Positions 10,426 to 18,034 of a DNA stretch of 64,000 bases are shown one piece after another. The notes under the pieces were generated by a model that saw only the letters and a list, made by a program, of their open reading frames with translations, had not been told where the DNA came from and ran no database searches. The DNA is from an uncultured Oscillospiraceae bacterium (GTDB lineage: Bacteria; Bacillota; Clostridia; Oscillospirales; Oscillospiraceae), in assembly GCA_947631865.1 (NCBI GenBank), contig CANRNF010000002.1, positions 1-64,000 on the forward strand, given 5' to 3'. Made by a program: the position numbers and the translations under genes. Position 1 is the first letter of the stretch. The number at the start of each line of letters is the position of its first letter.

Positions 10426-11432
10426 TGGCGAGAGCGAGGATACTCCCCCTGTTCGTCCCCAACTGGGGCTGCCCGAACGAATGCGTATTCTGTGACCAGA
10501 AGCGCATCTCCGGCAGCCCTTTGCCTGTTTCCGGGCGGGATGTGGGCCGGGCCCTGGAGAGGGCGAAGGGAGAGGGCCTCACCGGTCTGGAACTGGCCTT
10601 TTACGGGGGCAGCTTCACGGCGGTGAGCCCGGACATGCAGCGGGAGCTTTTGACGGCCGCCCAGCCCTATAGGACCGACGGGACCATCGCGTCCATCCGC
10701 CTGTCCACCCGCCCCGACGCAGTGGACGAGGCGGGGCTTGCCATGCTGAAAAGCTATGGCGTGGTCACGGTGGAGCTGGGAGCCCAGTCCATGTTGGACA
10801 GCGTCCTGGCCGCCTCTGGCCGGGGCCACACCGCCGGGGATACGGTCCGGGCGGCGGGTCTCGTAAAGGCGGCGGGCCTGCGCCTTATATTGCAGATGAT
10901 GACCGGCCTGCCCGGCTCTGACCGGGAGAAGGACCTGGAGACCGCCCGGCGCATCATAGATCTGGCCCCCGACGGGGTGCGGATATACCCCACCGTCATC
11001 GTGAAAGGCACGTTATTGGAGGACATGTGGCGGGCCGGGACGTACAAAGAGCACACCGTATCCGACGCGGTGGCGGTGTGCGCGGACATGCTGCCGCTGT
11101 TCAAGGCGGCGGGCATCCCTGTCATCCGGCTGGGCCTGAACCCCACGGACGAGCTGTCCGCCGGAGGGGCCGTGGCGGGGGCCTATCATCCGGCCCTGGG
11201 GGAGCTGGTCCGCTCGGAGGTATTGCGCCGCCGGGCGGCGGAACTTCTCAAAGACGTGCCCGCCGGCAGCCATGTGATATTGGGCGTGGCGCCGAACAGG
11301 GTGTCCGCCATGACCGGCTGGAAGCGCAGCAATATCGCCGCGCTGACGGAGGAGTTCCACCTCTCGTCCCTGGCCGTGAAGCCCCTGGAGAACGCCGGGG
11401 CGGACACAGTTTCGGTTGACGTGAGGCCCTGA
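10425..11432 (+). CDS. Radical SAM protein, Elp3-like domain
   Basis: A 335-residue radical-SAM enzyme. CPNECVFC supplies the three cysteines of the 4Fe-4S cluster, and ELAFYGGSFTA is the SAM-binding GGE-like motif. The Elp3/MiaB/NifB fold continues through VELGAQSM and HTAGDTVRAAGLVKAAGL. It resembles the radical-SAM part of Elp3 without an acetyltransferase domain. Proteins of this kind are often found between rnc and smc in Clostridia, but the reaction is not established; RNA modification is a guess. The ATG at 10425 overlaps the rnc stop. The smc promoter's -35 box lies in its last codons. Confidence 0.85.
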   Translation: MARARILPLFVPNWGCPNECVFCDQKRISGSPLPVSGRDVGRALERAKGEGLTGLELAFYGGSFTAVSPDMQRELLTAAQPYRTDGTIASIRLSTRPDAVDEAGLAMLKSYGVVTVELGAQSMLDSVLAASGRGHTAGDTVRAAGLVKAAGLRLILQMMTGLPGSDREKDLETARRIIDLAPDGVRIYPTVIVKGTLLEDMWRAGTYKEHTVSDAVAVCADMLPLFKAAGIPVIRLGLNPTDELSAGGAVAGAYHPALGELVRSEVLRRRAAELLKDVPAGSHVILGVAPNRVSAMTGWKRSNIAALTEEFHLSSLAVKPLENAGADTVSVDVRP

Positions 11433-11444
11433 TGGGGTTATACT
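11416..11444 (+). promoter_or_regulatory. Promoter for smc-ftsY
   Basis: TTGACG (11416-11421), a 17-bp spacer, then TATACT (11439-11444). The -35 box lies inside the end of the radical-SAM gene and the -10 lies about 50 bases before the smc start, so smc and followers can be transcribed independently of the upstream operon. Confidence 0.75.
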
Positions 11445-11492
11445 ATATATTGTGCCATTTTTGGCGTATCACTGGTTCAGAGGTATAAGATT

Positions 11493-14400
11493 TTGTATTT
11501 AAAGGCGCTAGAGATACAGGGCTTCAAGTCCTTCCCGGACAAGACCACCATCCAGTTCGACCGGGATGTGACCATGATCGTCGGACCCAACGGGTCCGGC
11601 AAGTCCAACATATCCGACGCGATACTGTGGGTCATGGGGGAACAGCGCACCCGTGCCCTCCGGGGCGGCAAGATGGAGGACGTCATCTTCGGCGGCACGG
11701 AGCGGCGGGGCAAGCTGGGCTTCGCCCAGGTGACCCTGGTGCTGGATAACTCCGCCCGCATCTTCCCCGTGGACAGCGGCGAGCTGGCCATCACCCGGCG
11801 GTATTACCGCAGCGGCGACAGCGAGTACTACATAAACAAGGAGTCCGTGCGGCTGCGTGATATCAACGAACTCCTCATGGATACCGGCCTCGGCCGGGAC
11901 GGATATTCCATCATCGGCCAGGGCCGCATCAGCGAGATCGTCTCCGCCAAAAGCACCGACCGCCGGGAGATATTCGAGCAGGCGGCGGGCATCTCCCGCT
12001 ACCGCTTCCGCAAGGAGGAGGCGGAGCGCAAGCTCTCCGCCACGGACGACGCCCTCCTGCGGGTGGGGGACAAGATCGACGAGCTGGAGCTGCAGCTGAC
12101 GCCCCTTAAAAAGCAGGCGGCGGTGGCGGAGAAGTACCTGGCCCTCCGGGGGGAACTGAAGGGCCTGGAAGTCTCCGTTTGGATGGAGAATCTGGACAAG
12201 CTGGCGGAGCAGTCCTCCGCCATCAAGGAGAGCCAGAAGGCCGCCCAAACGGAGCTGGAGCGCATGCGGGCGGAGGTCACCGCCAACTACCAGCGCTCTG
12301 AGACCATCACCGAGCGCATGCGGGAGAAGGACCTGGAGGCCGAGGCCATCCGGGACAAGCTCTCCGCCCAGGAGAAGGCCATCGGCGAGAACCGCCAGGC
12401 GGCGGCCGTGCTGGACGCGGAGAAAAAGAGCAACCAGGAGTCCATCCAGCGGCTTTTGAGCGACATGAGCGAGGACGCCGGCCGCATCAAGGCCCTGGAA
12501 GAGCAGATATCCCAGCTCCAGGCCCGCATCGACGAGATAAAAGCTTCGGAGGCGGAGCTGGCCGGGAAGATTAACCAGCTTTCCAACATCGTGAACGGCC
12601 ACCGGATGAAGATGGCCGGCCGGGAGAACAAGGTCAACGCCCTGCGGGACGAGGTCACCCGCCTCACCGTGGACGGGCGGAGCATGGACGGACGCATCAA
12701 CATGCTCGCCGAGATGGAGAAGGACTACGAGGGGTTCAACCGGGCGGTGAAGACCGTCATGCGGGAGAGCCGCTCCGGCGCTCTGCGGGGCGTGCACGGG
12801 CCGGTGGCCAACCTGGTCCGGACGGAGGACCGGTACGCCCTGGCCATCGAGACGGCCCTGGGCGCGGCGGCCCAGAACATTGTGGTGGACAAACGTTCGG
12901 ACGGCAAGGCCGCCATCGAGTTTTTGAAGCGCCGGGACGCGGGCCGGGGCACCTTCCTGCCCCTGGAGGCCATCCAGGGCAATGTGCTGCGGCAGGTCCC
13001 CGCGGGGGAGGCCGGCTGCCTGGGGCTGGCGCTGGACCTGGTGCAGTTCGACGGCAAGTATCAGAACATCTTTGAAAATCTATTGGGCCGGACCGTGGTG
13101 GCTGAGACCCTATCCGACGCGGTGAACATCTCCCAGCGGCACCGGGACCAGTTCCGTATCGTGTCCCTGGACGGGCAGATGATCCACGCGGGCGGCTCCA
13201 TGACCGGCGGCAGCGCCGCCAAGGGCACGGGCATCCTGTCCCGGGCCAACGAACTGGCCAGGCTCCGGGAGGAGCGGGTAGGGCTTTTGAAGCGCCAGCA
13301 GGAGAAGAGCGAGGCCTTGGCCGAGGCGGAGCGGGAGCTGGCTGCGGCCCGGTATGACATGGACGTGGCCGGCCAGGAGCTGAGCCAGGTCCAGCAGCAG
13401 GCCGCGTCATTGCAGGCGGAGCGGGAGGCCAAGACCACCAGCGTCGGCCAGCTCACCGACGTGAAGGAGGCCATGACCGCCGGCGGCAGCCAGCGGCGGA
13501 GCCTGATGGCGGCCTATGAGAAGAAGAACGACGCCATCGACGAGGCGTTGGAGGAGAACGAGCGCCGGGGCGCGGAGCTTACCCGGCAGGCGGAGGCCTT
13601 CCGGGAGGAGATACGCGCTGTCACCGCCCAGCGGATGGAGCTGGAGGCCAAGCGCACCCAGGCGGACAAGGACGCCCAGCGCCAGAATGAGGCCCTCATC
13701 GCCCAGGAGCGTCTGGTGAGCAGTATCGAGAACCAGACCCTGGCCGCGGAGATGGAGGAAAAGCAGATCATAGACAAGCTCTGGGACAGCTACGAGCTGA
13801 CCCGGACAGCCGCCCAGACCCAGCGGCAGCCTCTGGAGAGCATGGCGGCGGCCAACCGCCGCATCTCCGAGCTGCGCCGGCAGATCCGGGAGCTGGGCAC
13901 CCCCAACCTGGGCGCCATCGAGGAGAGCAAGCGGGTGGGGGAGCGGTACGACTACCTCACCGAGCAGCGGGACGACATCGCCAAGGCAAAGGGGGAACTG
14001 CTGGGCATCATCGCGGACATCACCCGGGAGATGGAGGAGATATTCACCCGGGAGTTCGCCGCCATCGACCAGAGTTTCCGGGCCACGTTCCTGGAGCTGT
14101 TCGGCGGCGGGAAGGCGTCCCTCCGGCTGGAAGATGAAAATGACGTGCTCAACTGCGGCATCGAGATCAAGGTACAGCCCCCGGGCAAGGCCGTGAGCAA
14201 TATAAGCCTTCTGTCCGGCGGCGAGAAGGCCTTCGTGGCCATCGCCCTGTACTTCTCCATTTTGAAGCTGAAGCCCACGCCGTTTTGCGTCATGGACGAG
14301 ATCGAGGCGGCCCTGGACGAGGAGAACGTGGTCCGCTTCGCGGACTATCTGCACCGGCTTTCCAGGACCCAGTTCGTGGTCATCACCCACCGCCGGGGCA

Positions 14401-14507
14401 CCATGGAGAAGGCAGACGTGCTGCTGGGCGTGACCATGCAGGAAAAGGGCGTGAGCCAGGTCATCGAACTGGACCTGGCGGAAGCGCAGAAAACCGCCGA
14501 AAACTAA
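11493..14507 (+). CDS. smc: Chromosome segregation ATPase SMC, short-armed
   Basis: The condensin ATPase that organises the chromosome with ScpA/ScpB. The start is TTG at 11493, supported by AGAGG upstream and the canonical N-terminus MYLKALEIQGFKSFPDKT. The Walker A is GPNGSGKSN, the ABC signature LLSGGEKAF, and the Walker B FCVMDEIEAALDEEN. The hinge begins near residue 407 (YEGFNRAVKTVM, GVHGPVANLV). At 1004 residues it is clearly shorter than the ~1190 typical of the family. Both head halves and the hinge look complete, and the missing length is shared about equally by the two coiled-coil arms, roughly 90 residues each by comparison with the Bacillus protein from memory. Confidence 0.96.
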   Translation: MYLKALEIQGFKSFPDKTTIQFDRDVTMIVGPNGSGKSNISDAILWVMGEQRTRALRGGKMEDVIFGGTERRGKLGFAQVTLVLDNSARIFPVDSGELAITRRYYRSGDSEYYINKESVRLRDINELLMDTGLGRDGYSIIGQGRISEIVSAKSTDRREIFEQAAGISRYRFRKEEAERKLSATDDALLRVGDKIDELELQLTPLKKQAAVAEKYLALRGELKGLEVSVWMENLDKLAEQSSAIKESQKAAQTELERMRAEVTANYQRSETITERMREKDLEAEAIRDKLSAQEKAIGENRQAAAVLDAEKKSNQESIQRLLSDMSEDAGRIKALEEQISQLQARIDEIKASEAELAGKINQLSNIVNGHRMKMAGRENKVNALRDEVTRLTVDGRSMDGRINMLAEMEKDYEGFNRAVKTVMRESRSGALRGVHGPVANLVRTEDRYALAIETALGAAAQNIVVDKRSDGKAAIEFLKRRDAGRGTFLPLEAIQGNVLRQVPAGEAGCLGLALDLVQFDGKYQNIFENLLGRTVVAETLSDAVNISQRHRDQFRIVSLDGQMIHAGGSMTGGSAAKGTGILSRANELARLREERVGLLKRQQEKSEALAEAERELAAARYDMDVAGQELSQVQQQAASLQAEREAKTTSVGQLTDVKEAMTAGGSQRRSLMAAYEKKNDAIDEALEENERRGAELTRQAEAFREEIRAVTAQRMELEAKRTQADKDAQRQNEALIAQERLVSSIENQTLAAEMEEKQIIDKLWDSYELTRTAAQTQRQPLESMAAANRRISELRRQIRELGTPNLGAIEESKRVGERYDYLTEQRDDIAKAKGELLGIIADITREMEEIFTREFAAIDQSFRATFLELFGGGKASLRLEDENDVLNCGIEIKVQPPGKAVSNISLLSGGEKAFVAIALYFSILKLKPTPFCVMDEIEAALDEENVVRFADYLHRLSRTQFVVITHRRGTMEKADVLLGVTMQEKGVSQVIELDLAEAQKTAEN

Positions 14508-14509
14508 GT

Positions 14510-14665
14510 CGTTTGAAAGGGGGACCCTTTCAAACGAGAAAGATGCAGCCCGCTGCAGCGCACTCGCTGCGCTCGCACGTTTGCGGGCTGATAAGAGATT
14601 TTTCCGAGGTACACGCCCCCGGAAAAATCATCCCATTTTCTTTGCGCCTGCGGGCGCAAACTCTG
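14510..14665. repeat. Cluster of inverted repeats between smc and ftsY
   Basis: The 177-base gap holds four hairpin-forming sequences. The first is a perfect CGTTTGAAAGGG-GGA-CCCTTTCAAACG (14510-14536). It is followed by CAGCCCG...CGGGCTG, then ATTTTTCCGA...CGGAAAAAT, and finally TTTGCGCC-TGC-GGGCGCAAA. None is followed by a clean T run, so they are unlikely to be strong terminators. They look like a mosaic intergenic repeat that could process or stabilise the smc-ftsY transcript. Confidence 0.7.
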
Positions 14666-14684
14666 CGAGGCTAGGAGAAACGAT

Positions 14685-15554
14685 ATGTCACTTTTCAAAG
14701 AAAAGAAAAAGGGCCTGTTCAGCGGGCTGTTCGCGGGCTTTTCCCGGGTGGACGAGGACTTTTTGGAGGAGCTGGAGGAGCGGCTCATCCTGGCGGACGC
14801 CGGGGTGGAGGTGGCGGAGACCGCCGTGGAGGCCCTGCGCCGGGAGAAGGGCCTGAAGGGCGAGGCGGTCCAGGACAAGCTGGTGGACATCCTCACGGAA
14901 GAGATGGAGAAGGCCGGCACGCCGGAACTGCACCTGGACACCAAGCCCGCCGTGATCATCATGGTGGGCGTGAACGGCGTGGGCAAGACCACCACCATCG
15001 GAAAGCTCTCGAAGATATTCACCGGCCAGGGGAAAAAGGTGCTGCTGTGCGCGGCGGACACCTTCCGGGCCGCGGCGGGGGAGCAGCTGGACATCTGGGC
15101 CCAGCGCACCGGCGCGGACATCGTCCGCCACGGCGAGGGGGGCGACCCCGGCGCGGTGGTGTTCGACGCCTGCAACGCGGCGAAGGCCCGGGGCTCTGAC
15201 ATCGTCATCGTGGACACCGCCGGGCGGCTCCATAACAAGCAGAACCTGATGAACGAGCTGACAAAACTCACCAAGATCGTGGGCCGGGAGCTGCCGGTTG
15301 CCGACTGCGAGATACTGCTGGTCCTGGACGCCACCACCGGCCAGAACGGCCTCATCCAGGCGGAGCAGTTCGCCGGGGCCGCCGGGGTGACCGGCATCGT
15401 GCTCACCAAGCTGGACGGCACCGCCAAGGGCGGCGTGGTGTTCTCCATCGCCCAGCGGCTGGGCGTGCCTGTGAAGCTGGTGGGCGTGGGCGAGGGGGCC
15501 GACGACTTGCGGGTCTTCGACGCCCGGGAGTTCGCGGAGGACATGGTCCGATGA
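14685..15554 (+). CDS. ftsY: Signal recognition particle receptor FtsY
   Basis: The SRP receptor GTPase that docks ribosome-SRP complexes at the membrane. The 289-residue protein has a short N-terminal stretch (MSLFKEKKKGLFSG) without the long acidic A domain of enterobacteria, as is usual in Firmicutes. The NG domain carries GVNGVGKTTTIGKL (P loop), ADTFRAAAGEQL, DTAGRLHNKQNLM and TKLDGTAKGG. A GGAG-type ribosome site (TAGGAGAAACGAT) precedes the ATG. Its last codons overlap rdgB by 4 bases. The usual partner genes ylxM and ffh are not adjacent here. Confidence 0.97.
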   Translation: MSLFKEKKKGLFSGLFAGFSRVDEDFLEELEERLILADAGVEVAETAVEALRREKGLKGEAVQDKLVDILTEEMEKAGTPELHLDTKPAVIIMVGVNGVGKTTTIGKLSKIFTGQGKKVLLCAADTFRAAAGEQLDIWAQRTGADIVRHGEGGDPGAVVFDACNAAKARGSDIVIVDTAGRLHNKQNLMNELTKLTKIVGRELPVADCEILLVLDATTGQNGLIQAEQFAGAAGVTGIVLTKLDGTAKGGVVFSIAQRLGVPVKLVGVGEGADDLRVFDAREFAEDMVR

Positions 15555-16147
15555 AGCTCATCCTGGCCACCGGCAACAAGGGAAAGATTCGGGAGTTCCG
15601 CCAGATCTTGGAGCCCCTGGGGTACGAGATCGTGTCTCAGAGCGAGCTGGGTCTTAAGCCTGACGTGGAGGAGACCGGCGAGACCTTTGAGGAGAACGCC
15701 TTTTTGAAGGCCAATGCCGTGCTGCAGGCCACGGGCCATGCCGCGGTGGCGGATGACTCAGGGCTGTGCGTGGACGCCCTGGACGGCGCGCCGGGGGTCC
15801 ATTCCGCCCGGTACGGCGGGGGCAAGGCCTGGACCGACCAGCAGAAATACGAGTACCTCTTGCAGCAGCTGGAGGGCGTTTCCGACCGGCGGGCCCGGTT
15901 CGTCAGCGCCATCGTGTGCTTGTTCCCGGACGGGAGCAGGATAGATGTCCGGGGCGAGTGCCCGGGAAGGATCTTGACCGCCGCGGCGGGCACAGCCGGG
16001 TTCGGCTACGACCCGGTCTTCGCCCCGGACGGGTATGACGAGAGCTTCGGCCAGCTGGGGCCGGAGGTGAAAAACAGGCTCTCCCACCGGGCCCGGGCTC
16101 TGGCCGCCCTGCGGGAGAAGCTGGAGGAGAGGATGAGATCATGCTGA
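15551..16147 (+). CDS. rdgB: Non-canonical purine NTP pyrophosphatase (RdgB/HAM1 family)
   Basis: A house-cleaning enzyme that hydrolyses ITP, dITP and XTP to monophosphates, keeping deaminated bases out of nucleic acid. The 198-residue protein starts MKLILATGNKGKIREF and contains ETGETFEENAFLKA, VADDSGLCVDALDGAPGVHSARYG and GFGYDPVF, all family hallmarks. It overlaps ftsY by 4 and yhbY by 7 bases. Confidence 0.95.
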   Translation: MKLILATGNKGKIREFRQILEPLGYEIVSQSELGLKPDVEETGETFEENAFLKANAVLQATGHAAVADDSGLCVDALDGAPGVHSARYGGGKAWTDQQKYEYLLQQLEGVSDRRARFVSAIVCLFPDGSRIDVRGECPGRILTAAAGTAGFGYDPVFAPDGYDESFGQLGPEVKNRLSHRARALAALREKLEERMRSC

Positions 16148-16437
16148 CAGGAAAGCAGCGCGCCTTCCTGCGCTCCCTGGCGCAGAAGGAGGACGTCATC
16201 TTATACGTGGGCAAGGCCGGTATCACCGACCCGGTCATCGCCCAGGCCAGGGAGGCCCTGGCGGCCCGGGAGCTCGTAAAGGGCAAGGTCCAGGAGAACA
16301 GCATGTTCACGGCCCGGGAGGCCCAGGAGGCGCTCTGTGAGGCCTGCGGGGCCGAGGGCGTGCAGGTCATCGGAAAGGTGTTCGTGCTGTATAAAAAGCG
16401 CCCCGATGGGGCCAGGATAGAATTGCCCAAGGGCTGA
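16141..16437 (+). CDS. yhbY: YhbY family ribosome-associated RNA-binding protein
   Basis: A 98-residue CRM-domain protein that associates with 50S ribosomal precursors. It begins LTGKQRAFLRSLAQ, a close match to the family start, and has the GKAGITDPVI loop (variant of the GxxG RNA-binding loop) and a C-terminal GKVFVLYKK strand. The ATG at 16141 lies inside the end of rdgB. The neighbours nadD, yqeK and rsfS form the cluster normally seen with yhbY in Firmicutes. Confidence 0.93.
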   Translation: MLTGKQRAFLRSLAQKEDVILYVGKAGITDPVIAQAREALAARELVKGKVQENSMFTAREAQEALCEACGAEGVQVIGKVFVLYKKRPDGARIELPKG

Positions 16438-16439
16438 CA

Positions 16440-17654
16440 ATGCGGATACTCATCTACGGGGGCAGCTTCAACCCGCCCCACCTGGGCCATATCCGCTCGG
16501 TGCAGACCGCCGTGAAGGCGCTGGCGCCAGATAAGACCTTTCTCATCCCGGCGGCTATCCCGCCCCATAAGCGGCTGGCCCAGGGGTCGCCGGAGCCTGA
16601 GCACCGCCTGGTCATGACGGCTCTCGCGGCGGAGGCCATCCCCGGCTGCGCGGCGTCGGACATGGAGCTCCGGCGGGAGGGACTCAGCTACACGTCGGAC
16701 ACCCTGCGGCAGCTGCATGAACGGTACCCGGACGCGGAACTGGTGTTCCTCATGGGCACAGATATGCTGCTCTCCCTGGAGACGTGGCACGAGCCGGAGA
16801 CCATCATGGCGCTTTCGAGCCTCGCCGTATTCGCCCGGGAGACCGGCCGGGAGGGGGAAATATCCGCCCAGGCGGCCCACCTGCGGGAGAAGTACGGCGC
16901 GGCGGTGTATATGCTGGAGGGGGAACCGGTCACCGTATCCTCCACCGAAATTCGGGAATTGTTGCCCCAGCGGCAGGGAAGGGGATACCTCACCGACGGC
17001 GTGTATGCCTATATCATCCGCCACCGGCTCTATGGGGCCAGACCGGATCTGGATTGGCTGCGGGAAAAAGCGTATGCTTACTTAAAGTCCACCCGGGTGG
17101 AGCACGTGCGGGGCACGGAGGCCATGGCAAGGCGGCTGGCGGTGCGCTGGGGCGTGGACGAGACGGACGCGGCGGAGGCAGCGATCTTGCACGACGTGAC
17201 GAAGAAAATGACCGGCCCGGACCAGTTGCGCCTCGCCGAAAAATATGGTATCATACCCGATACGTGGGAGCGGGAAAACACGGAGCTGCTGCACGCCGTG
17301 ACCGGGGCCGCCTTCGCGGCGGATATATTCGGCGTACCGGAGCCTATAGAAAACGCTATCCGCTGGCATACCACCGGCCGGCCGGGGATGACCGCCCTGG
17401 AGCAGATCGTGTTCCTGGCGGACGCCATCGAGATGGGACGAAAGCCCTATCCGGCCCTGGAGGCCATACGGAAGACCGCCTTTGAGGACCTGGACGCGGC
17501 GGTGGAGCTGTGCGCCCGGCGGACGCTGGATTATGTGGCGGCCCGGGGGCTTCCCATCCACCCGGACACGGCCCGGACGCGGGAGTATTATTTGAAGAAA
17601 CTGGAAGATAAAGGCGTGAGTCCCGTCCAGGTGGACGGGGGCGCCAATGAATAA
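16440..17654 (+). CDS. nadD: Fused nicotinate-nucleotide adenylyltransferase / YqeK HD phosphohydrolase
   Basis: Residues 1-200 are NadD, which adenylates nicotinate mononucleotide in NAD synthesis: GGSFNPPHLGHI holds the nucleotidyltransferase HxGH, and SSTEIRELL is the ISSTxIR motif. Residues ~205-395 are a YqeK-type HD domain: RVEHVRGTEAMA, then AAILHDVTKKM (the HD metal pair), and later IRWHTTGRPGM. YqeK homologues hydrolyse diadenosine tetraphosphate. In Bacillus these are two adjacent genes; here they are one continuous 404-residue frame with no internal stop. The gene begins 2 bases after yhbY and rsfS follows, as expected for the cluster. Confidence 0.93.
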   Translation: MRILIYGGSFNPPHLGHIRSVQTAVKALAPDKTFLIPAAIPPHKRLAQGSPEPEHRLVMTALAAEAIPGCAASDMELRREGLSYTSDTLRQLHERYPDAELVFLMGTDMLLSLETWHEPETIMALSSLAVFARETGREGEISAQAAHLREKYGAAVYMLEGEPVTVSSTEIRELLPQRQGRGYLTDGVYAYIIRHRLYGARPDLDWLREKAYAYLKSTRVEHVRGTEAMARRLAVRWGVDETDAAEAAILHDVTKKMTGPDQLRLAEKYGIIPDTWERENTELLHAVTGAAFAADIFGVPEPIENAIRWHTTGRPGMTALEQIVFLADAIEMGRKPYPALEAIRKTAFEDLDAAVELCARRTLDYVAARGLPIHPDTARTREYYLKKLEDKGVSPVQVDGGANE

Positions 17655-17671
17655 ACAGAGGAGGCACGACC

Positions 17672-18028
17672 ATGGAACCCTTTGACGCGGCAAAGCTGGC
17701 GGTCAAGGCCCTTGCGGACAAGCAGGCCACGGATATCCGCCTTTTGAAGACCACCGAACTCACCGTGCTGGCGGATTATTTCCTCATCTGCACGGCCAAT
17801 TCCACCACCCATGTGCGCACGCTGTACGACGAGGTGGACAAGCGCCTGTCCGAGGCTGGTATGCCCCCGGTGCGCCGGGAGGGCAGCCGCAACAGTACGT
17901 GGCTGCTGCTGGACTTCGGTTTCCTGGTGGTGCACATCTTCCAGCGGGAGGCCCGGGAGTTTTACAGCCTGGAGCGGCTTTGGAACGACGCTCTGGACGT
18001 GGATATCAAGGAGATCACAGAGGGGTAA
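17672..18028 (+). CDS. rsfS: Ribosomal silencing factor RsfS
   Basis: A 118-residue protein that binds ribosomal protein L14 and blocks subunit joining under nutrient limitation. Family features include the Asp/Ile-rich start (KQATDIRLLKTTELTVLADYFLICTANS), the HVRTLYDEV helix and the conserved W-LLLDFGFLVVHIFQREAREFYSLERLW block. RBS GAGGAGG precedes the ATG. It lies between nadD-yqeK and leuS, as in many Clostridia. Confidence 0.95.
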   Translation: MEPFDAAKLAVKALADKQATDIRLLKTTELTVLADYFLICTANSTTHVRTLYDEVDKRLSEAGMPPVRREGSRNSTWLLLDFGFLVVHIFQREAREFYSLERLWNDALDVDIKEITEG

Positions 18029-18034
18029 CAGGTC

